From positions 129,758-182,665 of the forward strand of contig NZ_SOFY01000014.1 in NCBI RefSeq assembly GCF_004402595.1: DNA of 52,908 nt, read 5' to 3'. Position 1 is the first letter of the stretch; each line of letters starts with the position of its first letter. The notes beneath the pieces were generated by a model. The model saw only the letters and a list, made by a program, of their open reading frames with translations, ran no database searches and was not told the DNA's origin. The stretch comes from Cryobacterium shii (GTDB taxonomy: Bacteria > Actinomycetota > Actinomycetes > Actinomycetales > Microbacteriaceae). Of this stretch, positions 33,181 through 41,772 are shown one piece after another. A program made the translations under genes and the position numbers.

Positions 33181-34152
33181 ATGCCCGCCATCACAGCGGG
33201 CGTCACCACGGCCCACGTCACCACGCTGGACTGGGAGCTGTGGAGCACCACCGCCCGCATCGTGCTCACCAACGCCGGGCCGACCGGGCAGAGCGGGCAG
33301 AGCGGGCGGGCCGAGGAGGCGCGCGCGATCGCGGATGACGTGCTCGCGGACATCGAGGCGGCCTCCAGCCGGTTCCGCGACGACTCGGAGATCCGCGTCC
33401 TGGCCGATCGGTTGCCGGACGGCGTCGAGGTGAACGACACGCTCGCCGGCCTGGTCCGCCGGGCGCTCGCCTCCGCCCGGTTCACTGACGGTGACGTCGA
33501 CCTGACCCTCGGCAACGCACTCGACGCGGTCGGCTACGACCGGGATATCCGGCTCCTCCTGGGTGACGACGGCGTCCCCGTGCGGGCCATCGCGTCCCGG
33601 GCCCCCGGCTGGAGGAGCGTCACGCTGGTCGCGAACCGGCTGACCGTTCCGCGGCACCTGGCCCTCGATCTCGGAGCGACCGCGAAGGCCGTCGCCGCCG
33701 ACCTGGTCGCGGCGCGGGTCAGCGCCGGCCTCGGTTGCGGGGTGCTGGTCAGCCTGGGCGGCGACATCGCCACCGCCGGCCCCGCGCCGGCCGGCGGCTG
33801 GCAGGTGCTGGTGCAGGATGCCCCGCTCGAGCCGAGCGCGCAGGTCACCCTCGCGGCCGGCCAGGCCCTGGCCACCTCCAGCACGCAGAAGCGGCGGTGG
33901 CTGCGGGGCGGACGGCCGCAACACCACATCCTGAACCCCCGCACCGGACTCCCGGCCGAACCGGTCTGGCGCACCGCGACGGTGGCGGCGGCCACCTGCC
34001 ACCGCGCGAACACCCTCAGCACCGCCGCGATCGTGCGCGGCGCCGCGGCGGAAGCCTGGCTGCGTGAGCAGGGCGTGCCGGCCCGGCTCGTCTCCGCCGA
34101 CGGGGCCGTGGTCACCCTCGTCGGCTGGCCCGACGAGGAGGGCAAGCCGTGA
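33181..34152 (+). CDS. apbE: FAD:protein FMN transferase (ApbE family)
   Basis: 323 aa. Covalently attaches FMN from FAD to Thr/Ser of target proteins. Family blocks seen are ADIEAASSRFRDDSEI, DVDLTLGNALDAVGYD, LALDLGATAKAVAADLVA, VSLGGDIATAG, LATSSTQKRRW and HHILNPRTGLPAE (about 255-267), with the Mg-binding Asp/Thr region. No signal peptide or lipobox is seen, so it is likely cytosolic, unlike many ApbE proteins. It lies between the small membrane protein and the heme-containing reductase and overlaps the latter by ATGA-type coupling. Which protein it flavinylates is not evident in the window. Confidence 0.87.
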   Translation: MPAITAGVTTAHVTTLDWELWSTTARIVLTNAGPTGQSGQSGRAEEARAIADDVLADIEAASSRFRDDSEIRVLADRLPDGVEVNDTLAGLVRRALASARFTDGDVDLTLGNALDAVGYDRDIRLLLGDDGVPVRAIASRAPGWRSVTLVANRLTVPRHLALDLGATAKAVAADLVAARVSAGLGCGVLVSLGGDIATAGPAPAGGWQVLVQDAPLEPSAQVTLAAGQALATSSTQKRRWLRGGRPQHHILNPRTGLPAEPVWRTATVAAATCHRANTLSTAAIVRGAAAEAWLREQGVPARLVSADGAVVTLVGWPDEEGKP

Positions 34153-34766
34153 ACGAGGCGCTCTGGGCTCTCGGCCGCGGCACGGGCGTGGTCGCCCTGG
34201 CTCTGTTCACGATGTCGGTGCTGCTGGGCATCCTGACCCGATCCGGCCGGCCCCTGTTCGGCCTGCCCCGCTTCGCGCTGACCCTGGTGCACCGCAACGT
34301 GGCACTGCTGGCGACCGCGTTCCTGGCCGTGCACCTGGTCACGCTCCTCGGCGACTCATACGCCCAGCTGCGACTGGTCGACTTCGTCGTGCCCTTCCTC
34401 GGCGCCTACAAGCCGTTCTGGCTGGGACTCGGCACCGTCGCCGTCGACCTCCTGATCGCCGTGGTGCTGACGAGCCCGGAGCGCGCCTCCGTCGGCGTGC
34501 GGGTCTTCCGCGCCGTGCACTGGCTGACCTACCTGATCTGGCCGGTCGCGCTCCTGCACGGCATCGGCAACGGCACGGATGCCGGAGCGGGCTGGTTCAT
34601 CGCCTTCGCCGTCGTCTGCGCGGTGGCCGTGCTTTCGGCCCTCCTCTGGCGCCTCACCGGCGGTTTCGCTCCACTCGGTTCGGTGCGGGCCGACCTGACC
34701 CAGGGTGACCAAAATCGGACAGACCCGAAACGGACCGACCCGAACCGAGTGGAGCGAAACCGATGA
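34149..34766 (+). CDS. ferric-reductase-like transmembrane heme protein
   Basis: 205 aa with about six hydrophobic segments. Two His pairs, His48/His62 and His124/His137, have the 13-14 residue spacing used to bind two b hemes across the membrane in the ferric-reductase/NOX fold. There is no fused FAD/NAD domain, so electrons must come from a partner, most simply the NuoF-like protein and ferredoxin encoded next. The C-terminus RTDPKRTDPNRVERNR is encoded by a 15-bp duplication and by one arm of a 23-bp inverted repeat. It overlaps the next gene as ATGA. Confidence 0.85.
   Translation: MNEALWALGRGTGVVALALFTMSVLLGILTRSGRPLFGLPRFALTLVHRNVALLATAFLAVHLVTLLGDSYAQLRLVDFVVPFLGAYKPFWLGLGTVAVDLLIAVVLTSPERASVGVRVFRAVHWLTYLIWPVALLHGIGNGTDAGAGWFIAFAVVCAVAVLSALLWRLTGGFAPLGSVRADLTQGDQNRTDPKRTDPNRVERNR
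34661..34762. repeat. 23-bp perfect inverted repeat over the end of the ferric-reductase gene
   Basis: Arms 34661-34683 and 34740-34762 are exact reverse complements, 56 bp apart. The right arm ends one base before the ATG (34763) of the NuoF-like gene, so an mRNA hairpin would cover its translation start region. The loop includes the 15-bp tandem duplication 34716-34745. Confidence 0.92.
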
Positions 34767-35989
34767 CCGGCGCCGTGGCATCCTCGGTCACCGCGCCGGT
34801 CGGCACGACCCGGCTGACGTCCGCTCCCGCTGCCGATTTCGCCACCCACCTCGCCACTTTCGGGCCGCTGCCGACCAGCAACCCGGCGGTTCTCCTGTCG
34901 GCCCTGCACGACTCGGGGCTGGAGGGCAGGGGCGGCGGGGCCTTCCCAGCCTGGCGCAAGCTCGCCGCGGTGCCGGGCCGTGAACGGGCCCGCGGGCGCC
35001 GGGTCGTGGTGATCGGCAACGCCGCGGAGGGCGAACCGCTCAGCTCCAAGGATGCGACGCTGCTCACCGTGGCGCCGCACCTGGTCATCGACGGCCTGCT
35101 GGCCGTAGCCGAGTCCCTGAACGGCACGGCGACCTATCTCTACGTGCGGTCATCCGTGCTGGGAGCGGTCTCGCGGGCGCTGGGGGAACGCCGCGATGCC
35201 CGGAAAATCGAACTGCGGGAGGCCGCCGACAGCTTCGTCTCGGGCGAGGCATCGGCCGTTGTCAGCGCCCTGGCCGGCCGTCGCCCGGTGCCGCAGGATC
35301 GACCGTTCCTGCTCACCGAGTCCGGCCTGGCTGGCCGGCCGACCCTGCTGCACAACGTTGAAACCCTCGCCCACATCGCCCTGATCGCGCGTTTCGGTCC
35401 GGCCTGGTTCCGCTCGCGCGGCACTGCGTCCGACCCGGGGACCCGTCTGGTCACCGTCACCGGCGGCGGGAGGCCGTCGACGGTGATCGAGATCGGCGGC
35501 GGAGCGGGGCTGAACGACGTGTTCCGGTTCGCCGGGATCGATCCGGCCGGCCTCTCCGGCGTGCTGGTGGGCGGTTTCCACGGCGCGTGGGTTCCCGCCT
35601 CAGCCGGAAACGTGCGGCTCGACCGAGAAGACCTGGCGCGGTTCGGGGCCACCCCCGGCGCCGGAATCCTGATGGGGCAGGATGCTCGGCACTGTCCGCT
35701 GACGGTGGCCAGTGCGATCGCGACCTACCTGGCCGGCGAGACCGCCGGTCAGTGCGGACCCTGCGTCAACGGGTTGTCGGCGATGGCGAGCGTGCTGTCG
35801 CGGCTGGCCCGCGGCGAACGGGATCCCTCGCTGCCGGCCGAGCTGCGCCGGCTCGCCGACCTCGTCACCGGTCGTGGGTCGTGCCACTACCCCGACGGAA
35901 CCGCTCGTTTCGTGCTGAGCACGCTGACCGTGTTCGACGCGGACGTGCGGGCCCACCTGGCGGGCACCTGCCGGAAGGAGCACTCATGA
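34763..35989 (+). CDS. NuoF-like NADH-binding iron-sulfur flavoprotein
   Basis: 408 aa, related to NuoF/SLBB proteins. SGLEGRGGGAFPAWRKL and GNAAEGEPLSSKD match the FMN/NADH-binding loops of complex I NuoF. A central SLBB-like region follows (VTGGGRPSTVIEIGGG). In the C-terminal iron-sulfur motif, NuoF's ESCGxCxPCR is replaced by ETAGQCGPC: the first Cys is Ala328, leaving Cys331, Cys334 and Cys374. It probably takes electrons from NAD(P)H and passes them to the ferredoxin or the membrane heme protein. It overlaps its neighbours on both sides, showing tight coupling. Confidence 0.83.
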   Translation: MTGAVASSVTAPVGTTRLTSAPAADFATHLATFGPLPTSNPAVLLSALHDSGLEGRGGGAFPAWRKLAAVPGRERARGRRVVVIGNAAEGEPLSSKDATLLTVAPHLVIDGLLAVAESLNGTATYLYVRSSVLGAVSRALGERRDARKIELREAADSFVSGEASAVVSALAGRRPVPQDRPFLLTESGLAGRPTLLHNVETLAHIALIARFGPAWFRSRGTASDPGTRLVTVTGGGRPSTVIEIGGGAGLNDVFRFAGIDPAGLSGVLVGGFHGAWVPASAGNVRLDREDLARFGATPGAGILMGQDARHCPLTVASAIATYLAGETAGQCGPCVNGLSAMASVLSRLARGERDPSLPAELRRLADLVTGRGSCHYPDGTARFVLSTLTVFDADVRAHLAGTCRKEHS

Positions 35990-36216
35990 CAGCGCCGCGC
36001 TCACTGCTGCACATCGACTGGACCGCCTGCGACGGCCGCGGCCTCTGCACCGAAATCCTGCCCGAACTGCTTGCCCGGGACGACTGGGGCTACCCGCTGG
36101 CCCGGACCAGGGGCGCAGGGTCGGACGTTCCGGTTCAGGAACGCCTACTGGATGCCGCCTCCGAGGCGGTCGCCCTCTGCCCGCGGCAGGCGCTGAGGCT
36201 GGTGCTGGGGACGTAA
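35986..36216 (+). CDS. ferredoxin, 3Fe-4S/4Fe-4S single-cluster type
   Basis: 76 aa. The Cys15-x5-Cys21 pair (ACDGRGLC) and Cys65-Pro (LCPRQA) with no other Cys match the small actinobacterial ferredoxins that carry one 3Fe-4S cluster. It overlaps the NuoF-like stop by ATGA, so it is the likely electron partner in this operon. It ends 10 bp from the convergent alsD. Confidence 0.85.
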   Translation: MTAPRSLLHIDWTACDGRGLCTEILPELLARDDWGYPLARTRGAGSDVPVQERLLDAASEAVALCPRQALRLVLGT

Positions 36217-36226
36217 AGACGTCTGC

Positions 36227-36958
36227 CTATTTGTGCTGCTCGGTCTTCTGCAGCTGCCATTCCAGGTCGTCGGGGGAGAGGTCGGCGTTGCGGAAGGCAT
36301 CCGTCAGGGGCAGTTGCAGCCGCAGGTCGGTGCCGAGGCAGAGGGCGGCCCGCCCGGAGCGCAACTTGAAGTCCAGCACGTGGCCGCCCGCCGTGCGCTC
36401 GTCGTTGATGAAGTGGACGTGGCAGCCGGGCACCCCGATGCCCTGCTCGTAGAGCGGGGTGCGGAATCCGGCCACGACACCGGTGACGTCGTGCAGTTCG
36501 ATGATGGCGTCCTCGTCGGTCGCCTCCACCATCGGGCGGTACGGCTTCTGCTGTTTGACGACCGTCCGCATCCGGATCCACTCGAAGTCACCCTCGATCC
36601 GCAGGGCGTACATGTAGTTCTGGGAGGCCGTCATCCGGTCGATGAAGGTGGACACCTCGGCGCGCGACAGGCCGGGGGGCAGCTCGCTCTCAATGTGCGG
36701 AACGAAATTCGTGACGACCGCGTAGGGCGTGTGTGCGCCGAGGTCGGCGACGGAGACGCCGCCGTCGGCCCGAAGCTGGTAGCAGGTGCCGCCGATGATC
36801 AGCATTTCGCCGTCGAGCCCGTTGAACGTGCCGATTCCGAAACTGCCGTGACCGAGCAGGTCGCGAACGGTCATCTCGTCTTCGTAGACGCCGTCGAGCA
36901 GCGCGCTCATCAGGCTGGTCTGGAAGATCTCGTGTCGGGAGACGGTGAATTTGCTCAT
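36227..36958 (-). CDS. alsD: alpha-acetolactate decarboxylase
   Basis: 243 aa. Converts 2-acetolactate to acetoin. [20 protein letters not shown] (about 43-62) and the zinc site His180, His182, His193 ([16 protein letters not shown]) are clear. Cytosolic. It overlaps the acetolactate synthase gene by four bases (ATGA), forming the alsSD acetoin operon. Confidence 0.93.
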   Translation of the reverse strand: MSKFTVSRHEIFQTSLMSALLDGVYEDEMTVRDLLGHGSFGIGTFNGLDGEMLIIGGTCYQLRADGGVSVADLGAHTPYAVVTNFVPHIESELPPGLSRAEVSTFIDRMTASQNYMYALRIEGDFEWIRMRTVVKQQKPYRPMVEATDEDAIIELHDVTGVVAGFRTPLYEQGIGVPGCHVHFINDERTAGGHVLDFKLRSGRAALCLGTDLRLQLPLTDAFRNADLSPDDLEWQLQKTEQHK

Positions 36959-38679
36959 TGCAGCACATCGCTTTCGAGGTCGGCCATCAGGTCGTCCCTG
37001 TTATTACGGTAGTCGACGTGGACGTCGATGATGCTCGGTCCCGGCTCGGCCATGGCCTGGGCCAGGATGCCGGCGAAGTCGTCGAGATGGGTGACGCGGT
37101 AGCCGTGGGCGCCGAATGACTCGGCGTAGCCGACCGCGTCGTAGTCGCCCAGCTGCACGCCGGAGGTGCGTCCGTACTTGCCCTGCTGCTGGAACGCGAC
37201 CATGTCGTAGGTGCCGTCGTTGAAGATGACATGCGTGAACGTCGATCCGAGCCGCACGGCGGTCTCGAGCTCCATCGCCGAGTAGAGGAAGCCGCCGTCG
37301 CCGGAGACCGACACGACCGGCGTTCCCGGGCGCACGAGCGTCGCCGCGATCGCCCAGGGCAGGGCCACGCCGAGCGTCTGCTGGCCGTTCGAGAACAGCA
37401 GGGTGCGGGGGTGGTAGGTGCGGAAGTGCCGGGCCATGTAGATGTAGTGGGAGCCGACGTCGCAGAGCACCGTTGTGTCATCCGGCAGCAGTTCGCGCAT
37501 CAGCAGGGTGAGGTCGGCGGGGTGCACGCCCTCCGATTCGTCGCGCAGCCCGGTGGGCTGGTCCGCCTGCGCCAGTCGTGCGCGCTGGTCTGCGACGACG
37601 GATGCCGCGGCGGCGGGCAGCACGAGGCCGTCTATCTGCCGGGCGAGCGCGTCGATCGTCTCCGCCACGTCCCCGCGCAGCTCCACCGTCGGGCGGTAGT
37701 AGTCGTCGAGGTCGGCCGCCAGCTCGTCGAGGTGGATGATCACGCGCTGGTGGTCCTCGTTCCACTTCGAAGGCTCGTACTCGACGAAGTCGTAGCCGAT
37801 CGCCAGGATCACGTCGGCCTTGTGCAGCAGGATGTCGCCCGGCTGGTTGCGGAACAGGCCCACCCGTCCCAGGTAGTGCTCTTCGAGCTCGTGCGAAATG
37901 ACGCCCGCAGCCTGGAAGGTCTCGACGACGGGAAGCCCGGCGACGCCCAGCAACCGGTGCAGCGCGGCGGTGGCCTCGTCGGAGCCCGAACGCGCGCCGG
38001 CCAGGATGACGGGGATCCGGGCATCCTTGAGCAGCGCGGCGGCCCGCTTCACGCTCTCGGGAGCGGCGGCGCCCAGCCGCGGTACCCAGTGCGGGTTCTT
38101 CATCGTCACCGCGGTCGAATCGGTGAGGACGTCGTAGGGCAGCACGACGGCGGCGGCGCCCCGGGGCTCCTGCGTCGCGATCCGGAACGCGTTCGCGATG
38201 GCCTCCGGCACGTTGTCGGCGACGCTGACCTCGCCGGCCGACTTGGTCACGGCCGAGAGCATGCCGACCGCGTCCATCGTCTGGTGGGTGCGCTTGAGGC
38301 GGTCGGCGCGGGACACCGCGCCGCAGAGGGCGACGAGGGGGTCGCCTTCGGTCGTGGCGGTCAGCAGTCCGGTAGCGAGGTTGGCGGTGCCGGGGCCGCT
38401 GGTGACGAGCACGACGCCGGGCTGCCCGCTCAGGCGCCCGACGGCGGCGGCCATGAAGGCCGCATTCTGCTCGTGGCGGCAGACGATCACCTCGGGGCCG
38501 TCGTCGAGGAGGGCGTCGTACACGGGGTCGATCTTGGCGCCGGGGACGCCGAACACCCACTTCACGCCGTAGGCCTTCAGACACTCCACGACGCGGTCGG
38601 CGGAGCGGCGGGCCAGGTCGGCCGTGCCGGCCGCCCGGGTGCTGGCGGTGCTGTCCACCGCGGGTGAGATGTTCGTCAT
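36955..38679 (-). CDS. alsS: acetolactate synthase, catabolic type
   Basis: 574-aa ThDP-dependent enzyme joining two pyruvates to 2-acetolactate. Catalytic Glu70 (CRHEQNAAF), [14 protein letters not shown], and the ThDP/Mg motif [19 protein letters not shown]...FNDGTYDMV are all present. Because it is coupled to alsD and has no IlvN-type regulatory subunit next to it, it is the overflow (acetoin-forming) rather than the anabolic enzyme. The divergent LysR gene is the probable activator. Confidence 0.92.
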   Translation of the reverse strand: MTNISPAVDSTASTRAAGTADLARRSADRVVECLKAYGVKWVFGVPGAKIDPVYDALLDDGPEVIVCRHEQNAAFMAAAVGRLSGQPGVVLVTSGPGTANLATGLLTATTEGDPLVALCGAVSRADRLKRTHQTMDAVGMLSAVTKSAGEVSVADNVPEAIANAFRIATQEPRGAAAVVLPYDVLTDSTAVTMKNPHWVPRLGAAAPESVKRAAALLKDARIPVILAGARSGSDEATAALHRLLGVAGLPVVETFQAAGVISHELEEHYLGRVGLFRNQPGDILLHKADVILAIGYDFVEYEPSKWNEDHQRVIIHLDELAADLDDYYRPTVELRGDVAETIDALARQIDGLVLPAAAASVVADQRARLAQADQPTGLRDESEGVHPADLTLLMRELLPDDTTVLCDVGSHYIYMARHFRTYHPRTLLFSNGQQTLGVALPWAIAATLVRPGTPVVSVSGDGGFLYSAMELETAVRLGSTFTHVIFNDGTYDMVAFQQQGKYGRTSGVQLGDYDAVGYAESFGAHGYRVTHLDDFAGILAQAMAEPGPSIIDVHVDYRNNRDDLMADLESDVLQ

Positions 38680-38770
38680 TCTGGCCTCCCGGCTTGCCGT
38701 CGGATCCGGCTTCCCTATCCATGCTCCCGCTCAAACAGATAAGAAACAACGCCGAAGAGTGATGCAAACG

Positions 38771-38785
38771 ATCTGAAAATGAGAT
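38771..38785. promoter_or_regulatory. candidate LysR box (T-N11-A) in the alsS-lysR gap
   Basis: ATCTGAAAATGAGAT is an interrupted palindrome (ATCT/AGAT) with the T-N11-A form of LysR-type operators. It lies 10 bp before the GTG of the regulator and about 85 bp upstream of alsS. Confidence 0.55.
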
Positions 38786-38794
38786 GATTAACCG

Positions 38795-39691
38795 GTGGAC
38801 GTCAGACAGTTCGAATTCTTCAGTGCCGTCGCGGGCGAGCTGAGCTTCACCCGCGCCGCGGAGCGGCTCACGATCGCCCAGTCCGCCGTGTCCGCCGGGG
38901 TTCGCGCGCTCGAGGGCGAACTGGGGGTCGAGCTGTTCGACCGCAGCCGCCGACAGATCCGGCTCACCTCGACGGGCGAACTGCTCCTGCCGAAGGTGCG
39001 CGACGCCCTCGACGCGGTGAACGAGGTGCGCGACGTCGCCCAGGAGACCACCCGCGCCATCACCGGGTCCATCGTGATCGGCCTGATGACCTCCGTCACG
39101 CTGGTGAACGTGCCGCGGCTCCTCGGGCATTTCCGCACCGGCCACCGGGGCGTGGACGTGCGGCTGCGAGCGGCCCGGCGGGGCTCGGCCGGACTGGTGG
39201 ACGAGCTGGTCAGCGGAGAACTCGACCTGGCCTTTCTCGCGCTGAGCGGCCCCGCGCCCGCGCCGCTGATCGCCGTGCGGATCGCCTCCTCGCCGATGGT
39301 GCTGGTCGTGCCGGACGGCCACCGGCTGGCGTCCGCCCGCACGGTGACACTCGACGACCTCGTCGCGGAGGAGTTCATCGATCTGCCGCCCGGCTATGCC
39401 AGCCGGCAGATCGTCGACGACGCCTTCGCCGCCGCCGGGATCGAGCGGCGGATCACGATCGAGGTCTCCGACATCGGCACGGCGGCCGAGTACGTGACCA
39501 ACGGCCTCGGGGTCGCCCTGCTGCCGGAATTCGCGGCGAACGACGCCCCCGGCGTGCGCCGGCTCCCGGTCGACAACGTGCCGGAGTTCACCGTCTACCT
39601 GGCGGCGTCACGCAAGCGCCGGGCGTCGGCGGCGGTGCGCGCCTTCGTCGACCTCGCCCTCCCGCGGGAGGAGCCCGAGATCCGTCTCTGA
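38795..39691 (+). CDS. LysR-family regulator, AlsR-like by position
   Basis: 298 aa. N-terminal HTH (MDVRQFEFFSAVAGELSFTRAAERLTIAQSAVSAGVRALE, about 1-40) and LysR substrate-binding domain (about 90-295). It starts at GTG 38795 and is divergent from alsSD, the arrangement of AlsR in Bacillus, which activates acetoin synthesis in response to acetate and pH. AlsR-like function is inferred from position only. Confidence 0.88.
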   Translation: MDVRQFEFFSAVAGELSFTRAAERLTIAQSAVSAGVRALEGELGVELFDRSRRQIRLTSTGELLLPKVRDALDAVNEVRDVAQETTRAITGSIVIGLMTSVTLVNVPRLLGHFRTGHRGVDVRLRAARRGSAGLVDELVSGELDLAFLALSGPAPAPLIAVRIASSPMVLVVPDGHRLASARTVTLDDLVAEEFIDLPPGYASRQIVDDAFAAAGIERRITIEVSDIGTAAEYVTNGLGVALLPEFAANDAPGVRRLPVDNVPEFTVYLAASRKRRASAAVRAFVDLALPREEPEIRL

Positions 39692-39751
39692 TCCGCAGGC
39701 GCGTGACGAATTCCTGTTCGGAATGGAATCTGCCGTATAGAATCTGGCTTT

Positions 39752-40162
39752 ATGACTCAATTGCGTATCAGCGAGGTGGCGACCTTGATGCGCGTGAGCG
39801 ACGACACCGTTCGCCGGTGGGTGGAACAGGGCCGGTTGACCGCCACCCGCGGGGCGGGATCCCGGCAGGTGATCGACGGGGCCGAGGTAGCCGCGTTCGT
39901 GCGGGAGCGCCGGGACCAGGAGCAGGATGCGGCACCGTTTCCCAGTTCGGCGCGCAACCGCCTCGAGGGCATCGTCACCGAGGTGAAGCGCGACGGGCTC
40001 GTCGCCGTGGTCGAGATCCAGGCCGGCCCGTTCCGGCTGGTGTCGCTGATGACGCGGGAGGCCGCCGACGAGCTGGAGCTGGAGCCGGGGTCGCTGGCGA
40101 CGGCCGTGGTGAAGTCCACGACGGTCGTGGTGGAGAAGTCCCGGCCCGGTGACGAGGAATGA
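39752..40162 (+). CDS. HTH plus TOBE (molybdate-binding) regulator
   Basis: 136 aa. An excisionase/MerR-like helix-turn-helix (LRISEVATLMRVSDDTVRRWVEQGRL, about 4-29) is followed by a TOBE/Mop-type domain (about 68-132: ARNRLEGIVTEVKRDGLVAVVEIQAG). It is ModE-like in layout but smaller. It overlaps modA by ATGA, so it probably senses molybdate or tungstate and controls modABC. TAGAAT (39738-39743) eight bases before the ATG suggests a leaderless mRNA. Confidence 0.85.
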   Translation: MTQLRISEVATLMRVSDDTVRRWVEQGRLTATRGAGSRQVIDGAEVAAFVRERRDQEQDAAPFPSSARNRLEGIVTEVKRDGLVAVVEIQAGPFRLVSLMTREAADELELEPGSLATAVVKSTTVVVEKSRPGDEE

Positions 40163-40229
40163 CCCGGCCAGGAATGACCCGGCCAGGAATGACCCGGCCA
40201 GGAATGACCCGGCCAGGAATGACCCGCGA
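40155..40229 (+). repeat. 15-bp tandem repeat, 5 copies, spanning the modA start
   Basis: Units AGGAATGACCCGGCC at 40155, 40170, 40185 and 40200 and a diverged fifth at 40215. Each copy carries an in-frame ATG, so the ModA N-terminus reads (MTRPG)4-MTRD. The repeat also spans the stop of the upstream gene. Confidence 0.93.
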
Positions 40230-41079
40230 CCGTGCCGGGCGGCGTCGCCCGTCCCGGGGTCTCGGCCTCGGCGTGGCCGTGCTGGCCGTGCTGGCGGTGC
40301 TGGCGGCGCTGTCCGGGTGCGCGTCGTCTCCCGTTCCCGCCGCCCCGGGGGGATCCGATTCGGCCGGCCCCGACCGGGTGGTGCGGGTGGCCGCCGCCGC
40401 CGACCTGAAGTTCGCGCTGGACGACATCATCGACCTGGTCGAGAAGACGAATCCCGGCATCCGGGTGGATGCGACCTACGGCTCGTCGGGCACGTTCCTG
40501 ACCCAGATCAGCAACGGCGCACCCTTCGACGTGTTCCTGTCGGCGGATGTGAGCTACCCCCAGCAGCTGGTCGAGGCCGGCCTGGCCGAGAAGGCCGACC
40601 TGTTCCCGTACGCGGTCGGCCGGCTCGTGCTGTGGGTGCCGGAAGGGTCGGCCCTGGACCCGGCGGACGGCCTGGGCATCCTGGCCTCGCCCGGCGTCAC
40701 CGCCGTGGCCATCGCCAATCCCGAGCACGCCCCCTACGGGAAAGCCGCCGTCGCCGCCCTGCAGGAGGCCGGGCAGTACGACGCGGTCAGCCCGAAGCTC
40801 GTGCTCGGCGAGAACGTCGCCCAGGCGGCCGAGTTCGTCTCGTCGGGCAACGCCGACGCGGGCATCGTGGCGCTGTCCCTCGTGCTCTCCGACCCGCTCA
40901 AGGGCGTCGGCCGCTGGGTCGAGCTGCCGCTGGCGAGCTACCCGCGCCTCGATCAGGGCGGGGTCGTGCTCTCCGCGGCCCAGGACCCGGCCGCGGCGCG
41001 CACCGTGCGCGACACGATGCTCGGCCCCGCGGGCACGGCCATCCTCACGGCCTACGGCTTCACCCTGCCGGGGAACTGA
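40159..41079 (+). CDS. modA: molybdate ABC transporter, substrate-binding lipoprotein
   Basis: 306 aa from the first ATG. After the MTRPG repeats comes a twin-Arg-rich n-region, a hydrophobic stretch and a lipobox ALSGC (Cys54), then the ModA fold: VRVAAAADLKFALDDII, YGSSGTFLTQISNGAPFDVFLSAD, NPEHAPYGKAA and GNADAGIVALSL. Binds molybdate or tungstate outside the membrane. The five in-frame ATGs at 40159, 40174, 40189, 40204 and 40219 make the start ambiguous; the last gives the most normal signal peptide. Confidence 0.9.
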   Translation: MTRPGMTRPGMTRPGMTRPGMTRDRAGRRRPSRGLGLGVAVLAVLAVLAALSGCASSPVPAAPGGSDSAGPDRVVRVAAAADLKFALDDIIDLVEKTNPGIRVDATYGSSGTFLTQISNGAPFDVFLSADVSYPQQLVEAGLAEKADLFPYAVGRLVLWVPEGSALDPADGLGILASPGVTAVAIANPEHAPYGKAAVAALQEAGQYDAVSPKLVLGENVAQAAEFVSSGNADAGIVALSLVLSDPLKGVGRWVELPLASYPRLDQGGVVLSAAQDPAAARTVRDTMLGPAGTAILTAYGFTLPGN

Positions 41080-41082
41080 ACC

Positions 41083-41772
41083 GTGGGCTGGCAGGCCGTG
41101 GACTGGCAGGCCGTCGGCGTCAGCATCCGGCTCGCGCTGGCGACGACGGCCATCCTGTTCGTCATCGCCATTCCGCTGGCGGCCTGGCTGGCCTTCTCCC
41201 GTCGCCGTTGGACGGTGATCGTGGAGGCCGTGGTCGCCCTCCCGCTGGTGCTGCCGCCCACCGTGCTCGGCTACTACGTGCTCGTCGCCCTCGGCAGCGG
41301 CTCCCCGTTCGGCCGGTGGTGGCGGGACACGACCGGCACCACGCTGGCCTTCTCCTTCACCGGGCTCCTGATCGCATCCGTCATCTACAGCCTTCCCTTC
41401 GCGGTGCAGCCCCTGCTCGCCTCGTTCGCCGGCGTCGACGGCCGGCTGCTGGAGGCGTCGGCCGTGCTGGGCAAGTCCTGGGGCCAGAGCCTGGTCCGGG
41501 TGGTGTTGCCGCTGTCCCGGGCCGGACTGGCCACGGCGGGCGTGCTGACCTTCGCCCACACGGTGGGCGAATTCGGGGTCGTGCTGATGGTCGGCGGCAA
41601 CATCGCGGGGGAGACCCGCACAGTGTCGGTGTCGGTCTACGACGCCGTGCAGTCCTTCGACTACGCCACGGCCGGGCTGACCAGCCTGCTGCTGCTCGTC
41701 TTCTCCCTCGTCGTGCTGAGCGCGACCTACGCTTTCCAGCGGCGCGGATCGCTGCTGTGGGCGCCGCGGTGA
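41083..41772 (+). CDS. modB: molybdate ABC transporter permease
   Basis: 229-aa inner-membrane permease with about five hydrophobic segments. LPLVLPPTVLGYYVLVALG and the cytoplasmic EASAVLGKSWGQSLVRVVLPLSRAGL EAA loop, then FAHTVGEFGVVLMVGGNI, are the ModB pattern. Start GTG 41083, three bases after the modA stop; the end overlaps modC (GTGA). Confidence 0.92.
   Translation: MGWQAVDWQAVGVSIRLALATTAILFVIAIPLAAWLAFSRRRWTVIVEAVVALPLVLPPTVLGYYVLVALGSGSPFGRWWRDTTGTTLAFSFTGLLIASVIYSLPFAVQPLLASFAGVDGRLLEASAVLGKSWGQSLVRVVLPLSRAGLATAGVLTFAHTVGEFGVVLMVGGNIAGETRTVSVSVYDAVQSFDYATAGLTSLLLLVFSLVVLSATYAFQRRGSLLWAPR

Noticed and set aside
40155..40229. CRISPR-like array
   Set aside because: The units are contiguous 15-bp tandem copies without spacers and lie in coding sequence; no cas genes are present.
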